A stretch of DNA of 64,000 nucleotides from a virus: the IMG/VR virus record IMGVR_UViG_3300015360_000024, positions 1 through 64,000 of that record. One strand, written 5' to 3'. Positions 1 through 8,460 of the stretch are shown here, piece by piece. A model generated the notes under the pieces. It was not told where the DNA came from, made no database searches, and saw nothing but the letters and a program-made list of their open reading frames with translations. A program made the position numbers and the translations under genes. The first letter of the stretch is position 1. The number at the start of each line of letters is the position of its first letter.

Positions 1-228
1 GATCGTCTCCTGTATCTGGACAACCAGGTACATGACCATCGCAACTGGGACATCATTCGCCGCCTACGCGACAGTATCTGGGATCTGGAGAAGCGGGCAG
101 CAGATCGTCACGGCCGTGAACTACACTTCGCAGATATCGAGAGTGAGCCAGATATCGAGAACGAGCCCGTCTGCTCGAAATGTGGTCATATCGGCTGCAG
201 AGGTTCCTATGACCATGCAAGACGATGA
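1..228 (+). CDS. Hypothetical protein, 3' part only
   Basis: The reading frame is open at the window edge and ends at TGA 226-228. The visible 75 residues are charged and end in a CSKCGHIGC-type cysteine cluster, suggesting a small zinc-binding C-terminus. It overlaps the start of the next gene, as is usual in this operon. No family recognised. Confidence 0.55.
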   Translation, partial: DRLLYLDNQVHDHRNWDIIRRLRDSIWDLEKRAADRHGRELHFADIESEPDIENEPVCSKCGHIGCRGSYDHARR

Positions 229-460
229 CACGCCTGTTTATGTGCCGCTGCCGGAGTTCCAAATCGAGCAGCTGACGATCCAGCTCGTCGAGCTTCGCAA
301 AGAACACGAGCTGTGGCGGCCTATTATAGAGACCGCCAAGGTTGTATGCCAACGTTGGAAGGAAAGCGCTGGCGACTTTTCAGACGACGTCGGCAGGGCG
401 ATCGACATTTTGTTCAGCATGGTAAACGCTGCGGAATCCTCTAGGAGGGAAAATGGCTGA
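209..460 (+). CDS. Small hypothetical protein (83 aa)
   Basis: An in-frame upstream extension to base 32 exists, but that stretch overlaps the preceding gene and has poor coding character. The ATG at 209 follows an AGAGG ribosome site, so I prefer it. The protein is acidic and mostly helical. The next gene starts 8 bases before its stop. Function unknown. Confidence 0.6.
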   Translation: MTMQDDDTPVYVPLPEFQIEQLTIQLVELRKEHELWRPIIETAKVVCQRWKESAGDFSDDVGRAIDILFSMVNAAESSRRENG

Positions 461-656
461 AGACAAGAACGGAAACTACGTTCCCCTCGATCTGGAGGAG
501 CTACGCCTGCAGACTCACAAGCTTGCAGTCGAGCTGCCTCAGGTCTACCTCGATTACTTCACGAACGTCATCGAGGCGATCCAGATGCTGGAAGCTGAGC
601 GACGCACACGCCTCGCCTCGATCTGTGCGCGGATATCGCTCGCCTCCAAAAGATAG
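453..656 (+). CDS. Small hypothetical protein, probable frameshift near its end
   Basis: The start is well supported by AGGAGGG just upstream of ATG 453. The annotated frame stops at 656. A second frame from about 600 to TGA 725-727 continues with good coding character (an ARLQKIAESWKNRAEKHG-like helix) and runs into the next gene. A one-base indel near 595-615 is the simplest explanation. Function unknown. Confidence 0.6.
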   Translation: MAEDKNGNYVPLDLEELRLQTHKLAVELPQVYLDYFTNVIEAIQMLEAERRTRLASICARISLASKR

Positions 657-719
657 CCGAGTCCTGGAAGAACCGAGCCGAGAAGCATGGCTGTAACGTC
701 GATGATGGCGATCTAGACT

Positions 720-1151
720 GTGGCTGAGTCACTGACACCTGTCGAGCTTGCTTGCCAGCATCTCCGTGGCAACGAGGACGAAGACGATCCTGCCTGCAGG
801 CGCTGCCGCTCTCATGTTGGTCGCACGACCGATGGCGATCCAGCAACGTTTTGCGCAAAGTGCGCTTACGAGGTTCTCGATATCCTGGCCAAGGAGATCT
901 GCCGACTCGAAGACTCGCCTGAGTTGTTCGCAGCTCAGCGCCGTGCTGCGGCTCTTGAGAAGGAGTTGGCCACGTACCAGAAGAACAGGATGCTTCTGAC
1001 GTTCATCGACGAGATGGCGCTGACGGTTGGACAATCAGCCGTTGGACCGCTAAATCCAACCCAGGAACAAATGCTCTGGGAAATCAAGCAAGCCGCTCGC
1101 GGCACGGTTCCCGATTGGTTCCTCAAGGATTGGGAGGAACGGTCGAAATGA
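720..1151 (+). CDS. Hypothetical protein with N-terminal Cys pairs (143 aa)
   Basis: It starts at GTG 720. Residues 12-50 contain C12, CRRC and CAKC pairs that could bind zinc. The rest is charged and helical. Its stop overlaps the ATG of the next gene (ATGA), indicating translational coupling. No family recognised. Confidence 0.65.
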   Translation: MAESLTPVELACQHLRGNEDEDDPACRRCRSHVGRTTDGDPATFCAKCAYEVLDILAKEICRLEDSPELFAAQRRAAALEKELATYQKNRMLLTFIDEMALTVGQSAVGPLNPTQEQMLWEIKQAARGTVPDWFLKDWEERSK

Positions 1152-1522
1152 CGCAGATCGAGAAGCTTCACAGACTCTGGAAGAAGACTTCCCCTGGAAC
1201 ATGGACGGCGCACCAGCACGGCTCTCGTCCGGACTGGAATCTTGAAGGGCCCGACATCGCCGTCCCGTTCATGCCGCAGGGTGATGCCGAATTCATCGCC
1301 GGAACGCACAAGGCTGTGCCATTGATCTTCGAGGAGATGAAGTGTCTCAGCGCCGATTCGGAGATGCTTTCGATGTACCAGAGGGTGCTTGGTGCTCAGC
1401 TTGGACATCTCGTCGAGCTTCTCGATAAGGCCAAGAAGTGGCGAGCTGGAGGTTCCGTCGAGGAATTCATCTCGGCTATCGATGAGGCCATAGAAAAAGA
1501 GTCAGGACCGCGTGTTGGTTGA
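1148..1522 (+). CDS. Hypothetical protein (124 aa)
   Basis: I chose ATG 1148, which overlaps the previous stop as ATGA, over an upstream start at 1115 inside the previous gene. The sequence is soluble, with a helical C-terminal half. It lies in the same tight operon as its neighbours. Function unknown. Confidence 0.65.
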   Translation: MTQIEKLHRLWKKTSPGTWTAHQHGSRPDWNLEGPDIAVPFMPQGDAEFIAGTHKAVPLIFEEMKCLSADSEMLSMYQRVLGAQLGHLVELLDKAKKWRAGGSVEEFISAIDEAIEKESGPRVG

Positions 1523-1811
1523 TCCGAAGCGGCATATCGGCCCCAACCTGAAGAAGCTGATGATTCACTTCATGGCTGTCGATGCTGTCCCGCCGGGTGG
1601 CGGATTGCAGGCGGCCGTTGACCTGATCATGTCGCCGAATGGGATCAGGGATAGTGCGCAGCGATCTCTCGCGAAGGCACTTGCTGCGATCGATGCCATG
1701 CGTGCTGCGCCGGATAATCCGTACGGCAACGAAGAAGAAGTCATTGCAGGGGCGTTCGTGAAGCAGATCGAGGAGCGAAAAGCCGCGCAAGCGCTTGCGT
1801 CGAAGAAGTGA
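1512..1811 (+). CDS. Hypothetical protein (99 aa)
   Basis: It starts at GTG 1512, or TTG 1515, overlapping the previous gene by about 10 bases. It is a soluble helical protein with a lysine-rich C-terminus. No recognisable motif. Confidence 0.6.
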   Translation: MLVDPKRHIGPNLKKLMIHFMAVDAVPPGGGLQAAVDLIMSPNGIRDSAQRSLAKALAAIDAMRAAPDNPYGNEEEVIAGAFVKQIEERKAAQALASKK

Positions 1812-2356
1812 CGGCCAGTAAAGCCTCAAGGAAGCGAAAGGGCTGCTGGGTGTGTGGTCAGCGGTTCGTTCGCGATCACTCGCTTTCGACTGCCGAGAGA
1901 AACACCTGCAGGCCGTGTTGGAGTGGCAGGGCCGTTCTCGACGGCAGATGGCAACCGGAAGAGCTGTTTCATCTGATCGTTGATGGGTCGTTCGTTACCC
2001 AGAGCGGTCAACGCGATGTCAACGAGCCAGGATATGGCGGGGCCGGCCTTGTGCTACTTGATGCTGGCGGCGTTGTGATCGCGCAGCAGTCCTGCGGCTT
2101 CGCAGCACAGCACAGTGCTGATGCTGAATTTCAGGCCATTGTGCGTGGGGCTCGATGGATGCCGCTTGTGACCGTCTATACCGACAGTCAGAGTCACATC
2201 GAACGGGTGCGCGGTGAATTCGGCCGAGATGTTCGGTTCCTTCCAATTAGGCGGTATCCCGGCTACGAACTAGCTCACGACCTCAGCGTCAATGGGCGGC
2301 TCCGCTTTATGGAGCAGATGATCGCCAGCGAGCAAGCCGATGAACCTAGACCGTGA
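1808..2356 (+). CDS. RNase H-like protein with N-terminal zinc knuckle
   Basis: Residues 50-150 look like the RNase HI fold. There is LIVDGS with D59, a glycine-rich GYGGAG strand, an ADAEF motif with E107, and VYTDSQ with D126. These give the D-E-D catalytic set of RNase H-type enzymes, which cut RNA in RNA-DNA hybrids. Two Cys pairs (C13/C16 and C34/C37) precede the domain and may bind zinc. It lies in a phage operon of small genes with 4-base overlaps. A role in primer removal or R-loop clearance is inference. The fourth catalytic acid is not obvious. Confidence 0.7.
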   Translation: MTASKASRKRKGCWVCGQRFVRDHSLSTAERNTCRPCWSGRAVLDGRWQPEELFHLIVDGSFVTQSGQRDVNEPGYGGAGLVLLDAGGVVIAQQSCGFAAQHSADAEFQAIVRGARWMPLVTVYTDSQSHIERVRGEFGRDVRFLPIRRYPGYELAHDLSVNGRLRFMEQMIASEQADEPRP

Positions 2357-2597
2357 GCTACTCCAAGAAGAAATCCGCACGTTAGCGCACCAGTGCAAAT
2401 GCCGGGACTACAGCGGGCCGTGTCGGTCCTGTATGAAGTCCGAGAAGCTGGAGCGCAAGCTCGACAAACTTGAGGCCGAGGACGAGGTCATGAGCCGGAT
2501 TTCCGGCTGGTTGTTCGCCAACGGTCACGAGGCGGCTGCAACAGCGCTTGGTTGCGCCGATGCTCGTGGAGAGCTTCGAAAGCCTGAAAAAACCTGA
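2340..2597 (+). CDS. Hypothetical Cys-rich helical protein (85 aa)
   Basis: It overlaps the RNase H-like gene by 17 bases. Residues 19-31 hold a C-x-C and C-x-x-C group followed by a charged helix. Function unknown. Confidence 0.6.
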   Translation: MNLDRELLQEEIRTLAHQCKCRDYSGPCRSCMKSEKLERKLDKLEAEDEVMSRISGWLFANGHEAAATALGCADARGELRKPEKT

Positions 2598-2618
2598 CTG
2601 GTGGCCTGTAGGTAAGGC

Positions 2619-2858
2619 ATGGCCGCTCCACACCCGCCCCGCTGGCGCATTCGCTTCTCGTCTGCGAAGCAGATGGGCTTCGTTGCGTCTGGGTCGATTC
2701 CCAACCGTATCGAGTCTGAAGAGGCCTGGGCGCGTCGCTGGGAATCCAGGGAGGCTGCTGTGGCCCATGTGCTGCGGTATATCGATGCGTCGATCGTTAG
2801 CTCGCCGGACCAGCTGAGCATTAACGGGCCAACTTGCTACATCGAGGAACTGCCATGA
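2619..2858 (+). CDS. Hypothetical protein (79 aa)
   Basis: A soluble protein beginning MAAPHPPRW, with a tryptophan-rich centre. Its stop overlaps the next ATG. No family recognised. Confidence 0.55.
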   Translation: MAAPHPPRWRIRFSSAKQMGFVASGSIPNRIESEEAWARRWESREAAVAHVLRYIDASIVSSPDQLSINGPTCYIEELP

Positions 2859-3088
2859 GGGCCTGCATTCGATGCGGTAACACCAGCGGTTACACCCTCA
2901 TCGGTGGTTCGTGCATTACATGCGAGTACGATGACTCGGACTGCGACGAGCTGGTGGCAAAGGGAAGGGCCGAAGCCGTCGAGGAGACCGTGACGTCGAT
3001 CGTCGCGTGGATGCGCAAGTCATTCGGTCACACCATCCGCAAGGAAGTCCTGGATGCCATTGAGCGTGGCGATTGGAAGAGCCCATGA
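2855..3088 (+). CDS. Small zinc-ribbon-like protein (77 aa)
   Basis: ATG 2855 overlaps the previous stop as ATGA. The N-terminus has CIRC and CITC pairs about 18 residues apart, a plausible zinc ribbon, followed by a helical tail. Function unknown. Confidence 0.6.
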   Translation: MRACIRCGNTSGYTLIGGSCITCEYDDSDCDELVAKGRAEAVEETVTSIVAWMRKSFGHTIRKEVLDAIERGDWKSP

Positions 3089-3278
3089 GCATGCGAAGCA
3101 ATCACCCACAGCGTGGCGAGATCGACCGTATCGCCAAGATGCTGATGGATGTCTGGGCAAAGGCCGAACCGGATCACGGCGTCACCAAATACCCCACTCC
3201 ATCTCGCAGTTGCTGTCGCCCGAGAGGTGGGACTACGGCCCCGCGCCAGCCAAGCCTCTCAAGGCGAAGGCCACCTAG
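3085..3278 (+). CDS. Hypothetical protein, apparent frameshift
   Basis: ATG 3085 overlaps the previous stop and opens a good coding frame for about 35 residues. Good coding then continues in another frame (a LLSPERWDYGP-like stretch) to the stop at 3278. The switch lies near the AAATACCCC run at 3186-3195. A single-base indel is likely. Function unknown. Confidence 0.45.
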
Positions 3279-3313
3279 ACAATCGTCGATACAGGTGCGA
3301 TGGTCCTACGCGA

Positions 3314-3544
3314 ATGTCTGCGCTCATCGAGGGGTTACTGGTCCAGGTCGCCGAGAAGGCTGGCGACGATACGGTTCAGGTCCGTGTTGCCGATCTGAAG
3401 CTGGTGTGCGCTCAGGCGACGGCGCGGGCTCAGATGATCGCCATCTACGAAGAAATGCTGAAGTTGGCTGCTGAGTCCATGACCACCGGACAGCCGAACC
3501 CCGACCTTGTTCAGGTCATCATCAAGGCAATCTCAGCGAGGTAG
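3314..3544 (+). CDS. Hypothetical helical protein (76 aa)
   Basis: ATG 3314 begins a clean helical protein (MSALIEGLLVQV). An in-frame upstream extension to 3149 overlaps the previous gene and is not convincing. The next gene follows 2 bases after the stop. Confidence 0.6.
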   Translation: MSALIEGLLVQVAEKAGDDTVQVRVADLKLVCAQATARAQMIAIYEEMLKLAAESMTTGQPNPDLVQVIIKAISAR

Positions 3545-3546
3545 CA

Positions 3547-3996
3547 GTGATCTACGAAATCATTAACCCATCCGATGCCGTCACTATCGAAGCCCAGGAC
3601 TCAGTTCTGGCCTCGATAGCCATCATCGTTCTCGGCAACGGCCAGTACGGTCTCTACGACGAAGACGGCCGCACGGTCCTCGGCATCTTCGCGCTGTCGA
3701 AGCCGGAGAAGTTGATCGAGTGGCTTAGGGATAACGGCGTCGAAGACGCAAAGATGGACGAGTTCTACGCAAAGAACGGGGAAGAGATCGCAGCCATTCT
3801 TGAGTCGGTTGTCTATGGCAAGATTGAAGATCGCAAGGCAATCACGGCGCTGACCGAATCAATGACCAAGTCGGACCGGCTCAAGGCTTTGGCCAAGTAC
3901 AACGACTCCAAGCGGTCGTCGATGAACAACATCGGGTCCGCTGCCTCGGAACTAGCCAAGGGGTTTCGCAAGAAGGCACAGGAAGCTCAGCGATGA
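3547..3996 (+). CDS. Hypothetical phage protein (149 aa)
   Basis: It starts at GTG 3547. The N-terminal half looks beta-rich, with a GLYDEDGR turn, and the C-terminal half is a lysine- and arginine-rich helical region. Its stop overlaps the next ATG by 4 bases. No family recognised. Confidence 0.65.
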   Translation: MIYEIINPSDAVTIEAQDSVLASIAIIVLGNGQYGLYDEDGRTVLGIFALSKPEKLIEWLRDNGVEDAKMDEFYAKNGEEIAAILESVVYGKIEDRKAITALTESMTKSDRLKALAKYNDSKRSSMNNIGSAASELAKGFRKKAQEAQR

Positions 3997-4265
3997 AGTT
4001 TCAAGATCTGCTTCATCTGGCGTCGATTGCTCAGTCCAAGGATGCTGTCGACGCCATCCTTAAGACTGACCGCGAGGTCTGCGATATGCTGGGCAAGGCC
4101 ATCATCGACCTATTCGGTGAATCTCTTGCGTGCGGCTTCGAATCTCCTCGCGTCTCCGGCAACGCCGTTACGATCCCAGAGCAGTGGGTCGGCCCCATCG
4201 AGCCGCCCGATCTTCGCACCCTCGTCAACGCTCTCATGATGGTGGCCGATGAAGTCCCATCCTGA
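3993..4265 (+). CDS. Hypothetical protein (90 aa)
   Basis: ATG 3993 overlaps the previous stop. It is a small soluble mixed alpha/beta protein. The gap after it (4266-4320) holds no clear gene. Confidence 0.6.
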   Translation: MKFQDLLHLASIAQSKDAVDAILKTDREVCDMLGKAIIDLFGESLACGFESPRVSGNAVTIPEQWVGPIEPPDLRTLVNALMMVADEVPS

Positions 4266-4320
4266 TCCAGAAGTTACACACGCCTACCTCGGCTTCTTCC
4301 GCTGTGGGCACATGAATTGA

Positions 4321-4503
4321 ATGGGCGTCGACGAGCGAGACCCAGAAGAGGCTGACAGCCTCGCCAGTGACGTTTCAGAAGTCATTCGTGGTGGCGGTTG
4401 GGTTACCAGGGTGACGCTGGAGGAGGCTCGCGCAACCCAGTTCGGCTGCCCGGACGAGTGCCCTCTGTCCTGGAAGAACAACATCGAGAGCGCCAAGAAG
4501 TGA
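4321..4503 (+). CDS. Small acidic hypothetical protein (60 aa)
   Basis: It starts at ATG 4321 and carries a C-P-D-E-C motif near its C-terminus. Its TGA overlaps the GTG start of the next gene. Function unknown. Confidence 0.55.
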   Translation: MGVDERDPEEADSLASDVSEVIRGGGWVTRVTLEEARATQFGCPDECPLSWKNNIESAKK

Positions 4504-4679
4504 GTCGCAAGCTGAATTTGCTTCCTGGGCTCAGGTGGAAGGGTCACTTGAAGATCCTTGAAGAGCGCAAGGATGGCTACGTCGTGCAGTTCACGGCGCA
4601 GAGCAAGACGGAATGGATTTACGACCACACAGTACTAACCGCCAAGCAGTTAAAAGACTGGACCGGATGGAGCAGATGA
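4500..4679 (+). CDS. Small hypothetical protein (59 aa)
   Basis: GTG 4500 overlaps the previous stop. The protein is short and basic with a beta-rich centre. Its stop overlaps the next ATG at 4676. Confidence 0.55.
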   Translation: MSRKLNLLPGLRWKGHLKILEERKDGYVVQFTAQSKTEWIYDHTVLTAKQLKDWTGWSR

Positions 4680-4807
4680 GCATCACGTACGATCAGAAAC
4701 GACACGTTTTCTATATCGATGTCGGAGACATGGACCCCAAGGAAGCGCTCGCGTACATCGAGAAGGTCCGCGAGGAATACAAGCGCAAGCGGGATGCCCA
4801 GAAGTGA
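4676..4807 (+). CDS. Very small basic protein (43 aa)
   Basis: It contains a HVFYIDVGDM motif followed by a charged helix. The motif resembles a short segment of T4-type portal proteins, but a 43-residue protein cannot be a portal, so I give no function. ATG 4676 overlaps the previous stop, and the next gene starts 4 bases before its own stop. Confidence 0.55.
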   Translation: MSITYDQKRHVFYIDVGDMDPKEALAYIEKVREEYKRKRDAQK

Positions 4808-5199
4808 TCACGGCCGACCAACTGCTTGCGCACGCCATCGGCGACTACATTCTTCAAACGGACTGGATGGCCACCGAGAAGACTAAGAAGTCGATAGCTG
4901 CGGCCATTCACGTCGTCACGTATGCGTTGCCGTTCATGTTGATTACGATGTCGTGGCCTGCGCTCGCCGTCATCGTGAGCACCCACTTTATCATTGATCG
5001 CTGGCGGCTGGCTCGTCAGTTCATCTGGTTCAAGAATCGTCTGCTGACGCCTTTTATTGAGCTGGAGGGATGGGCCGAATGCTCTGCCACGGGGTTCAGT
5101 CCGTCTCGACCGCCTTGGCTCGCGGTTTGGTTGCTGATCTTTACGGATAACATCATCCACGTGACAATCAACGGCGCAGCGATTATGTGGCTGTCATGA
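4804..5199 (+). CDS. DUF3307-like integral membrane protein
   Basis: The N-terminus LLAHAIGDYILQTDWMA matches the pattern I know for DUF3307, a family of small membrane proteins of unknown function found in phages and bacteria. Three or four hydrophobic segments are visible (about residues 33-60, 105-118 and the C-terminus). It starts at GTG 4804, overlapping the previous stop. Confidence 0.7.
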   Translation: MITADQLLAHAIGDYILQTDWMATEKTKKSIAAAIHVVTYALPFMLITMSWPALAVIVSTHFIIDRWRLARQFIWFKNRLLTPFIELEGWAECSATGFSPSRPPWLAVWLLIFTDNIIHVTINGAAIMWLS

Positions 5200-5585
5200 C
5201 CGTCGACGCCGAGAGATTACTCCGCCTACTCCATAGAGCCACGAAACGGCCGTGGAAACAGGAGTTCGCATACAACAACACGGGATGCCCGACAGCTGAC
5301 TTCTATATTCCTGGCCATAACGGCAACGCCACTGTGGAGATTCTCGCCGACGATGCGGCCCTCATCGTGGACGGCATTGAAATGTTGCCGGCGCTTCTGA
5401 AGGTGTTCGACGCGGCAGTGGAGTTCAAGAACTGCCACGTATCCGACTCGGAATCGATGAGCGATTTCGATCGCCAACTTCAGGTTGGCAAATTGTTCGG
5501 AACGCGAGACAAGCTCCTGTTGGCCATCGAGGAGGCGCTTCGTGAAGAAGAAGTCGACGAAGACGAAGACAGCAGCGAAGCCTAA
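5196..5585 (+). CDS. Hypothetical acidic protein (129 aa)
   Basis: ATG 5196 overlaps the previous stop as ATGA; an in-frame GTG at 5187 is less likely. The C-terminus is very acidic. The first half has a beta-rich pattern. Function unknown. Confidence 0.6.
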   Translation: MTVDAERLLRLLHRATKRPWKQEFAYNNTGCPTADFYIPGHNGNATVEILADDAALIVDGIEMLPALLKVFDAAVEFKNCHVSDSESMSDFDRQLQVGKLFGTRDKLLLAIEEALREEEVDEDEDSSEA

Positions 5586-5877
5586 GTCTCCCAAGGGCGC
5601 TAAGCACTTCGTCGAGTACGTCGCCCTGGGTGGTCGTAGCGATGCGTACAAGTGCATCTGCGGCTGGCAGAGCGAAGGCTACTGGGATTTCGCGGAGGCG
5701 GCCTGGGATGAGTGGTTGCTTCATGCGTTCGACACCAAGACCGAGGTCCGCCCAAAGGACTACGATCGTCAGGCGAAGATTGTGCTCGCTCGCAAGAATC
5801 AGCTGGAGCGCCTTGAGAAGGACCGCGACCGCCTGAACCAGAGGATCGACAAGCTCAAACCCAAGAAGAGAAAATGA
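5542..5877 (+). CDS. Basic hypothetical protein (111 aa)
   Basis: I take GTG 5542, which removes an unconvincing N-terminus. The product starts with a Lys/Thr-rich tail, has a CICGWQSEGYW segment and ends in a basic helical coil. It overlaps the previous gene by 44 bases, which is long for this operon, so the start is uncertain. Confidence 0.5.
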   Translation: MKKKSTKTKTAAKPKSPKGAKHFVEYVALGGRSDAYKCICGWQSEGYWDFAEAAWDEWLLHAFDTKTEVRPKDYDRQAKIVLARKNQLERLEKDRDRLNQRIDKLKPKKRK

Positions 5878-6275
5878 GCAAGACGCTGTTCGAGATCCTC
5901 AGCGAGACGAAGCTCGATGAGAAGCCCAAGGACGAGCCAGACGACCAGCGGCCCTACGATATGAATTGCATCGCGCTCGTCGCTGCAAACAAGCGCGGCG
6001 GCGTCATGGTTCATGTAAAGCCGCACTGCGCTCTATGGTGGGAAATGCAGGAGATGGGAAGCATCGACCTTGGCGACTACGGGCTCGATCTCGCCCCCGA
6101 AGGAGTTAGCATCTGGGAGGGCACGGCAGTCTGGCAGCGCGGCGGCTGGGAATGCCCAGAGGACGGCCAGATGGATTACAGCGGAGCCTTCCGTCGTCTG
6201 ACGTCAGAGGAAGCCGCCAAGATGCAGGCCGGCGAATCGCTTTGGCCCGAGGAGCAAGATGTCGACGAAGACTAA
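5874..6275 (+). CDS. Hypothetical protein (133 aa)
   Basis: ATG 5874 overlaps the previous stop by 4 bases. It is an acidic protein with several tryptophans and a central beta-rich part. No family recognised. Confidence 0.6.
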   Translation: MSKTLFEILSETKLDEKPKDEPDDQRPYDMNCIALVAANKRGGVMVHVKPHCALWWEMQEMGSIDLGDYGLDLAPEGVSIWEGTAVWQRGGWECPEDGQMDYSGAFRRLTSEEAAKMQAGESLWPEEQDVDED

Positions 6276-6558
6276 AGAGCGGAAGTCCAAGGAGACCTAT
6301 CGTCAATGCGTAATGGCTTCGGTTAAAGGTTGCCAGCAGTACGTCGCCTGGCTTCCGACGAAGGACGTTAAGATCGGAAGGATCATTCGCATCGACGGCA
6401 TCGAAGGTAACTGGAAGATTGTCGATGCTGGCACCCCGCGTCCCGATTTCATCGTCGAGGCGTACGCCGAGAACGGCAGGAAGGGCCTGCCGGATGGCCA
6501 GGGTCCGAGCACGCCGATGCGAGATGCCGAGGCACAGTATCGGAAAGGTCAGGCCTGA
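6259..6558 (+). CDS. Hypothetical beta-rich protein (99 aa)
   Basis: It overlaps the previous gene by 17 bases. A basic N-terminal tail is followed by a compact beta-rich domain (VKIGRIIRIDG, WKIVDAG). Function unknown. Confidence 0.6.
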   Translation: MSTKTKERKSKETYRQCVMASVKGCQQYVAWLPTKDVKIGRIIRIDGIEGNWKIVDAGTPRPDFIVEAYAENGRKGLPDGQGPSTPMRDAEAQYRKGQA

Positions 6559-6857
6559 TGGCCAAGTACAGGTATTGGATGCTCGATGACGACGAGGATC
6601 CTGAGAACGATCCGACCGTCGAAGCCAGCGACCCCCAGGACGCAGCCGAGACGGCCTGTGAAGATCTCATCAACGATGGTGATTCGGACTTCGCTCGCAA
6701 CAACAAGATCGAACTTGCTGTACGTTTGGTGAGTGGTGGCCCCGCTCATATGTTCGAGACCTACGTCGACTGGTCACCGAACTGTACAGCGTATCCTCGT
6801 GGGGTAATGCCAGAGGAGACCGACGATGGAAAAGACGCAGAAACTCTGGCGGATTGA
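6558..6857 (+). CDS. Acidic hypothetical protein (99 aa)
   Basis: It starts on the last base of the previous stop. An Asp/Glu-rich N-terminus with YRYWMLDDDED leads into a helical segment. Function unknown. Confidence 0.6.
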   Translation: MAKYRYWMLDDDEDPENDPTVEASDPQDAAETACEDLINDGDSDFARNNKIELAVRLVSGGPAHMFETYVDWSPNCTAYPRGVMPEETDDGKDAETLAD

Positions 6858-7071
6858 AGCCTTCAGACCACACAAAGGCCGCGTATGGCACGGCATCGTC
6901 GAGCGTACGAAGGCTGGTGGTGGAGTCGTGATGTACTGCAAGCCGAGCTACGTCACCATCGACAGCTGGGCCGAGTACTCGGACGATTTCGCGCATTGCA
7001 AGGAGCACGGTTGGAAGATGTGCGTCGGTTGCGATCGGGTCATCACGGACATCGAGTTCAACGGCAACTGA
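6826..7071 (+). CDS. Hypothetical protein (81 aa)
   Basis: It starts at ATG 6826 inside the end of the previous gene. A C-x-x-C pair sits near the C-terminus (CVGC). Its stop overlaps the ATG of the macro-like gene. Confidence 0.55.
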   Translation: MEKTQKLWRIEAFRPHKGRVWHGIVERTKAGGGVVMYCKPSYVTIDSWAEYSDDFAHCKEHGWKMCVGCDRVITDIEFNGN

Positions 7072-7409
7072 TGAAGATCTTCGTCTTTGGATCGAACGTC
7101 GCCGGCAGACACGGCAAGGGCGCCGCCCTCGACGCCAAGGAGCTATGGGAGGCCGAGTACGGCGTTGGCGAAGGCCGCACCGGCCGCGCCTATGCGATCC
7201 CCACCAAGGACGCTTCGCTCAAGGTCCGGTCGCTGCAGGACATTAAAGTTTCCGTGGAAAAATTCAAGAAGTACGCGAAGGCACATCCTGACCTGACGTT
7301 CTTTGTGACGAGAATCGGCTGTGGTCTTGCTGGTTACAAGGACAAGGACATCGGCCCGATGTTCGTTGGGTCTCCGAGTAATTGCGAGCTTCCGGAAGGC
7401 TGGGGATGA
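7071..7409 (+). CDS. Macro-domain-like phage protein
   Basis: The N-terminus MKIFVFGSNVAGRHGKGAA and the following YAIPTKD motif are typical of a phage protein group that I believe has a macro-domain-like (ADP-ribose-binding) fold. The length (112 aa) is shorter than a classical macro domain. The RIGCGLAG loop is glycine-rich like the macro phosphate-binding loop. ADP-ribose binding is inference. ATG 7071 overlaps the previous stop. Confidence 0.6.
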   Translation: MKIFVFGSNVAGRHGKGAALDAKELWEAEYGVGEGRTGRAYAIPTKDASLKVRSLQDIKVSVEKFKKYAKAHPDLTFFVTRIGCGLAGYKDKDIGPMFVGSPSNCELPEGWG

Positions 7410-7666
7410 AGGAGAAGGTCAACTACTCGAAGATCCGTGGCGTCACCGTTTGGGAGGATTGCGACTTCTGCAAAGGGAAGCGGCGACTTCCTGGCGGCAA
7501 GTACAAGGACCAGGGTGAGGTCGTTGATTGTCCGATCTGCAACGGCCTCGGTGTCACGAAGCTCATCGTCAGCATGGCTCAGTTTCATACCCTGCTGACA
7601 ATGACGAAGAAGCGCGTTACGACGCGCACATGGAAGCAAAAGCAAAAGCCAAAGCCCAAGAGGTAG
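7406..7666 (+). CDS. Small zinc-finger-like protein (86 aa)
   Basis: It has CDFCKGKRRLPGG and CPICNGLG, a DnaJ-type zinc-finger pattern of two C-x-x-C-x-G units, followed by a basic tail. A CDFC/CPIC pair suggests one zinc site. The start at ATG 7406 overlaps the previous stop. Confidence 0.6.
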   Translation: MKEKVNYSKIRGVTVWEDCDFCKGKRRLPGGKYKDQGEVVDCPICNGLGVTKLIVSMAQFHTLLTMTKKRVTTRTWKQKQKPKPKR

Positions 7667-8100
7667 ATCGCACCGAGGTCATAGAATTCTGTCCAGGATG
7701 CTTTTCATCAAGTGATGGTGGATCTTGTGGTGAAGGAATCGTCGGCGGAAACTGCTACAACTGCGGAGCTGGAAGCGATGTTCGAATCCCAAGGTGGGCG
7801 GTCGAGTCGATTCGCACGCAAGCCTCATGGGTTGGCCGACGGTACTATCCGGGCCCCGAGGATAAAGAGAACGCGCAGGAGTTGAAGTACCTACGCGCCC
7901 TACCAAAGGCTTTCCCTGGCCGAAGCGCGGAACCAGACAAGGAAGAAAAATATCGGTGGTGGGTGAAACAGGAACTGCCATCCACTACCGGCAGTAAGAG
8001 CGTCTCTACGATGGTCAAGGCTTCTTCAACTGAGGATGCCATCGAAGCTTCTCGCTTCGTGCTGCCATACGTTCCCGCTGAGGCGCTCAATGGGAAGTAG
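7630..8100 (+). CDS. Hypothetical Cys-rich protein (156 aa)
   Basis: I chose ATG 7630, which removes a frame overlapping the previous gene. There is an N-terminal Lys/Ala repeat, then CPGC and CYNC motifs likely to bind zinc, then a mixed domain with YRWWVKQE. Function unknown. Confidence 0.55.
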   Translation: MEAKAKAKAQEVDRTEVIEFCPGCFSSSDGGSCGEGIVGGNCYNCGAGSDVRIPRWAVESIRTQASWVGRRYYPGPEDKENAQELKYLRALPKAFPGRSAEPDKEEKYRWWVKQELPSTTGSKSVSTMVKASSTEDAIEASRFVLPYVPAEALNGK

Positions 8101-8452
8101 AGATCACAGCATCGAGTGCGAAAAATGCGGCCTGATGCGCGGAGGTCTAAACGACCTGAAGTGCGATTGCGACCTAGGCACGCCTCCTGCCGCGCCAACG
8201 TGGCATGGAACATTCGCCCAGGCTGACTCAGCTCGGGCGTTGATGGATGCGCTGATCTACCCCCGGCGCGATTTCGACCACGCCTGGGAGCAGGCAACCC
8301 TACATTGGGGCAGATTCGGCGAAGTTCCCGCCAGAATAGCCTTGCTTGAGGTTGCCCTGCTGGAGGCGTGCGAAATCGCTACCAAGGGTAAGTTGTCGGA
8401 TCCAGCTGATATGGATCGAATCCAGGCCCTGAAAGTCATGGCTCTCAGGTAG
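8090..8452 (+). CDS. Hypothetical protein (120 aa)
   Basis: ATG 8090 overlaps the end of the previous gene. A short CEKC/CDC-containing N-terminus is followed by a helical region. Function unknown. Confidence 0.55.
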   Translation: MGSRDHSIECEKCGLMRGGLNDLKCDCDLGTPPAAPTWHGTFAQADSARALMDALIYPRRDFDHAWEQATLHWGRFGEVPARIALLEVALLEACEIATKGKLSDPADMDRIQALKVMALR

Positions 8453-8460
8453 AAAAACAC

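Noticed and set aside
4676-4807. Portal protein fragment
   Set aside because: The FYIDVG-like motif is short and the 43-aa protein stands alone in an operon of small genes.
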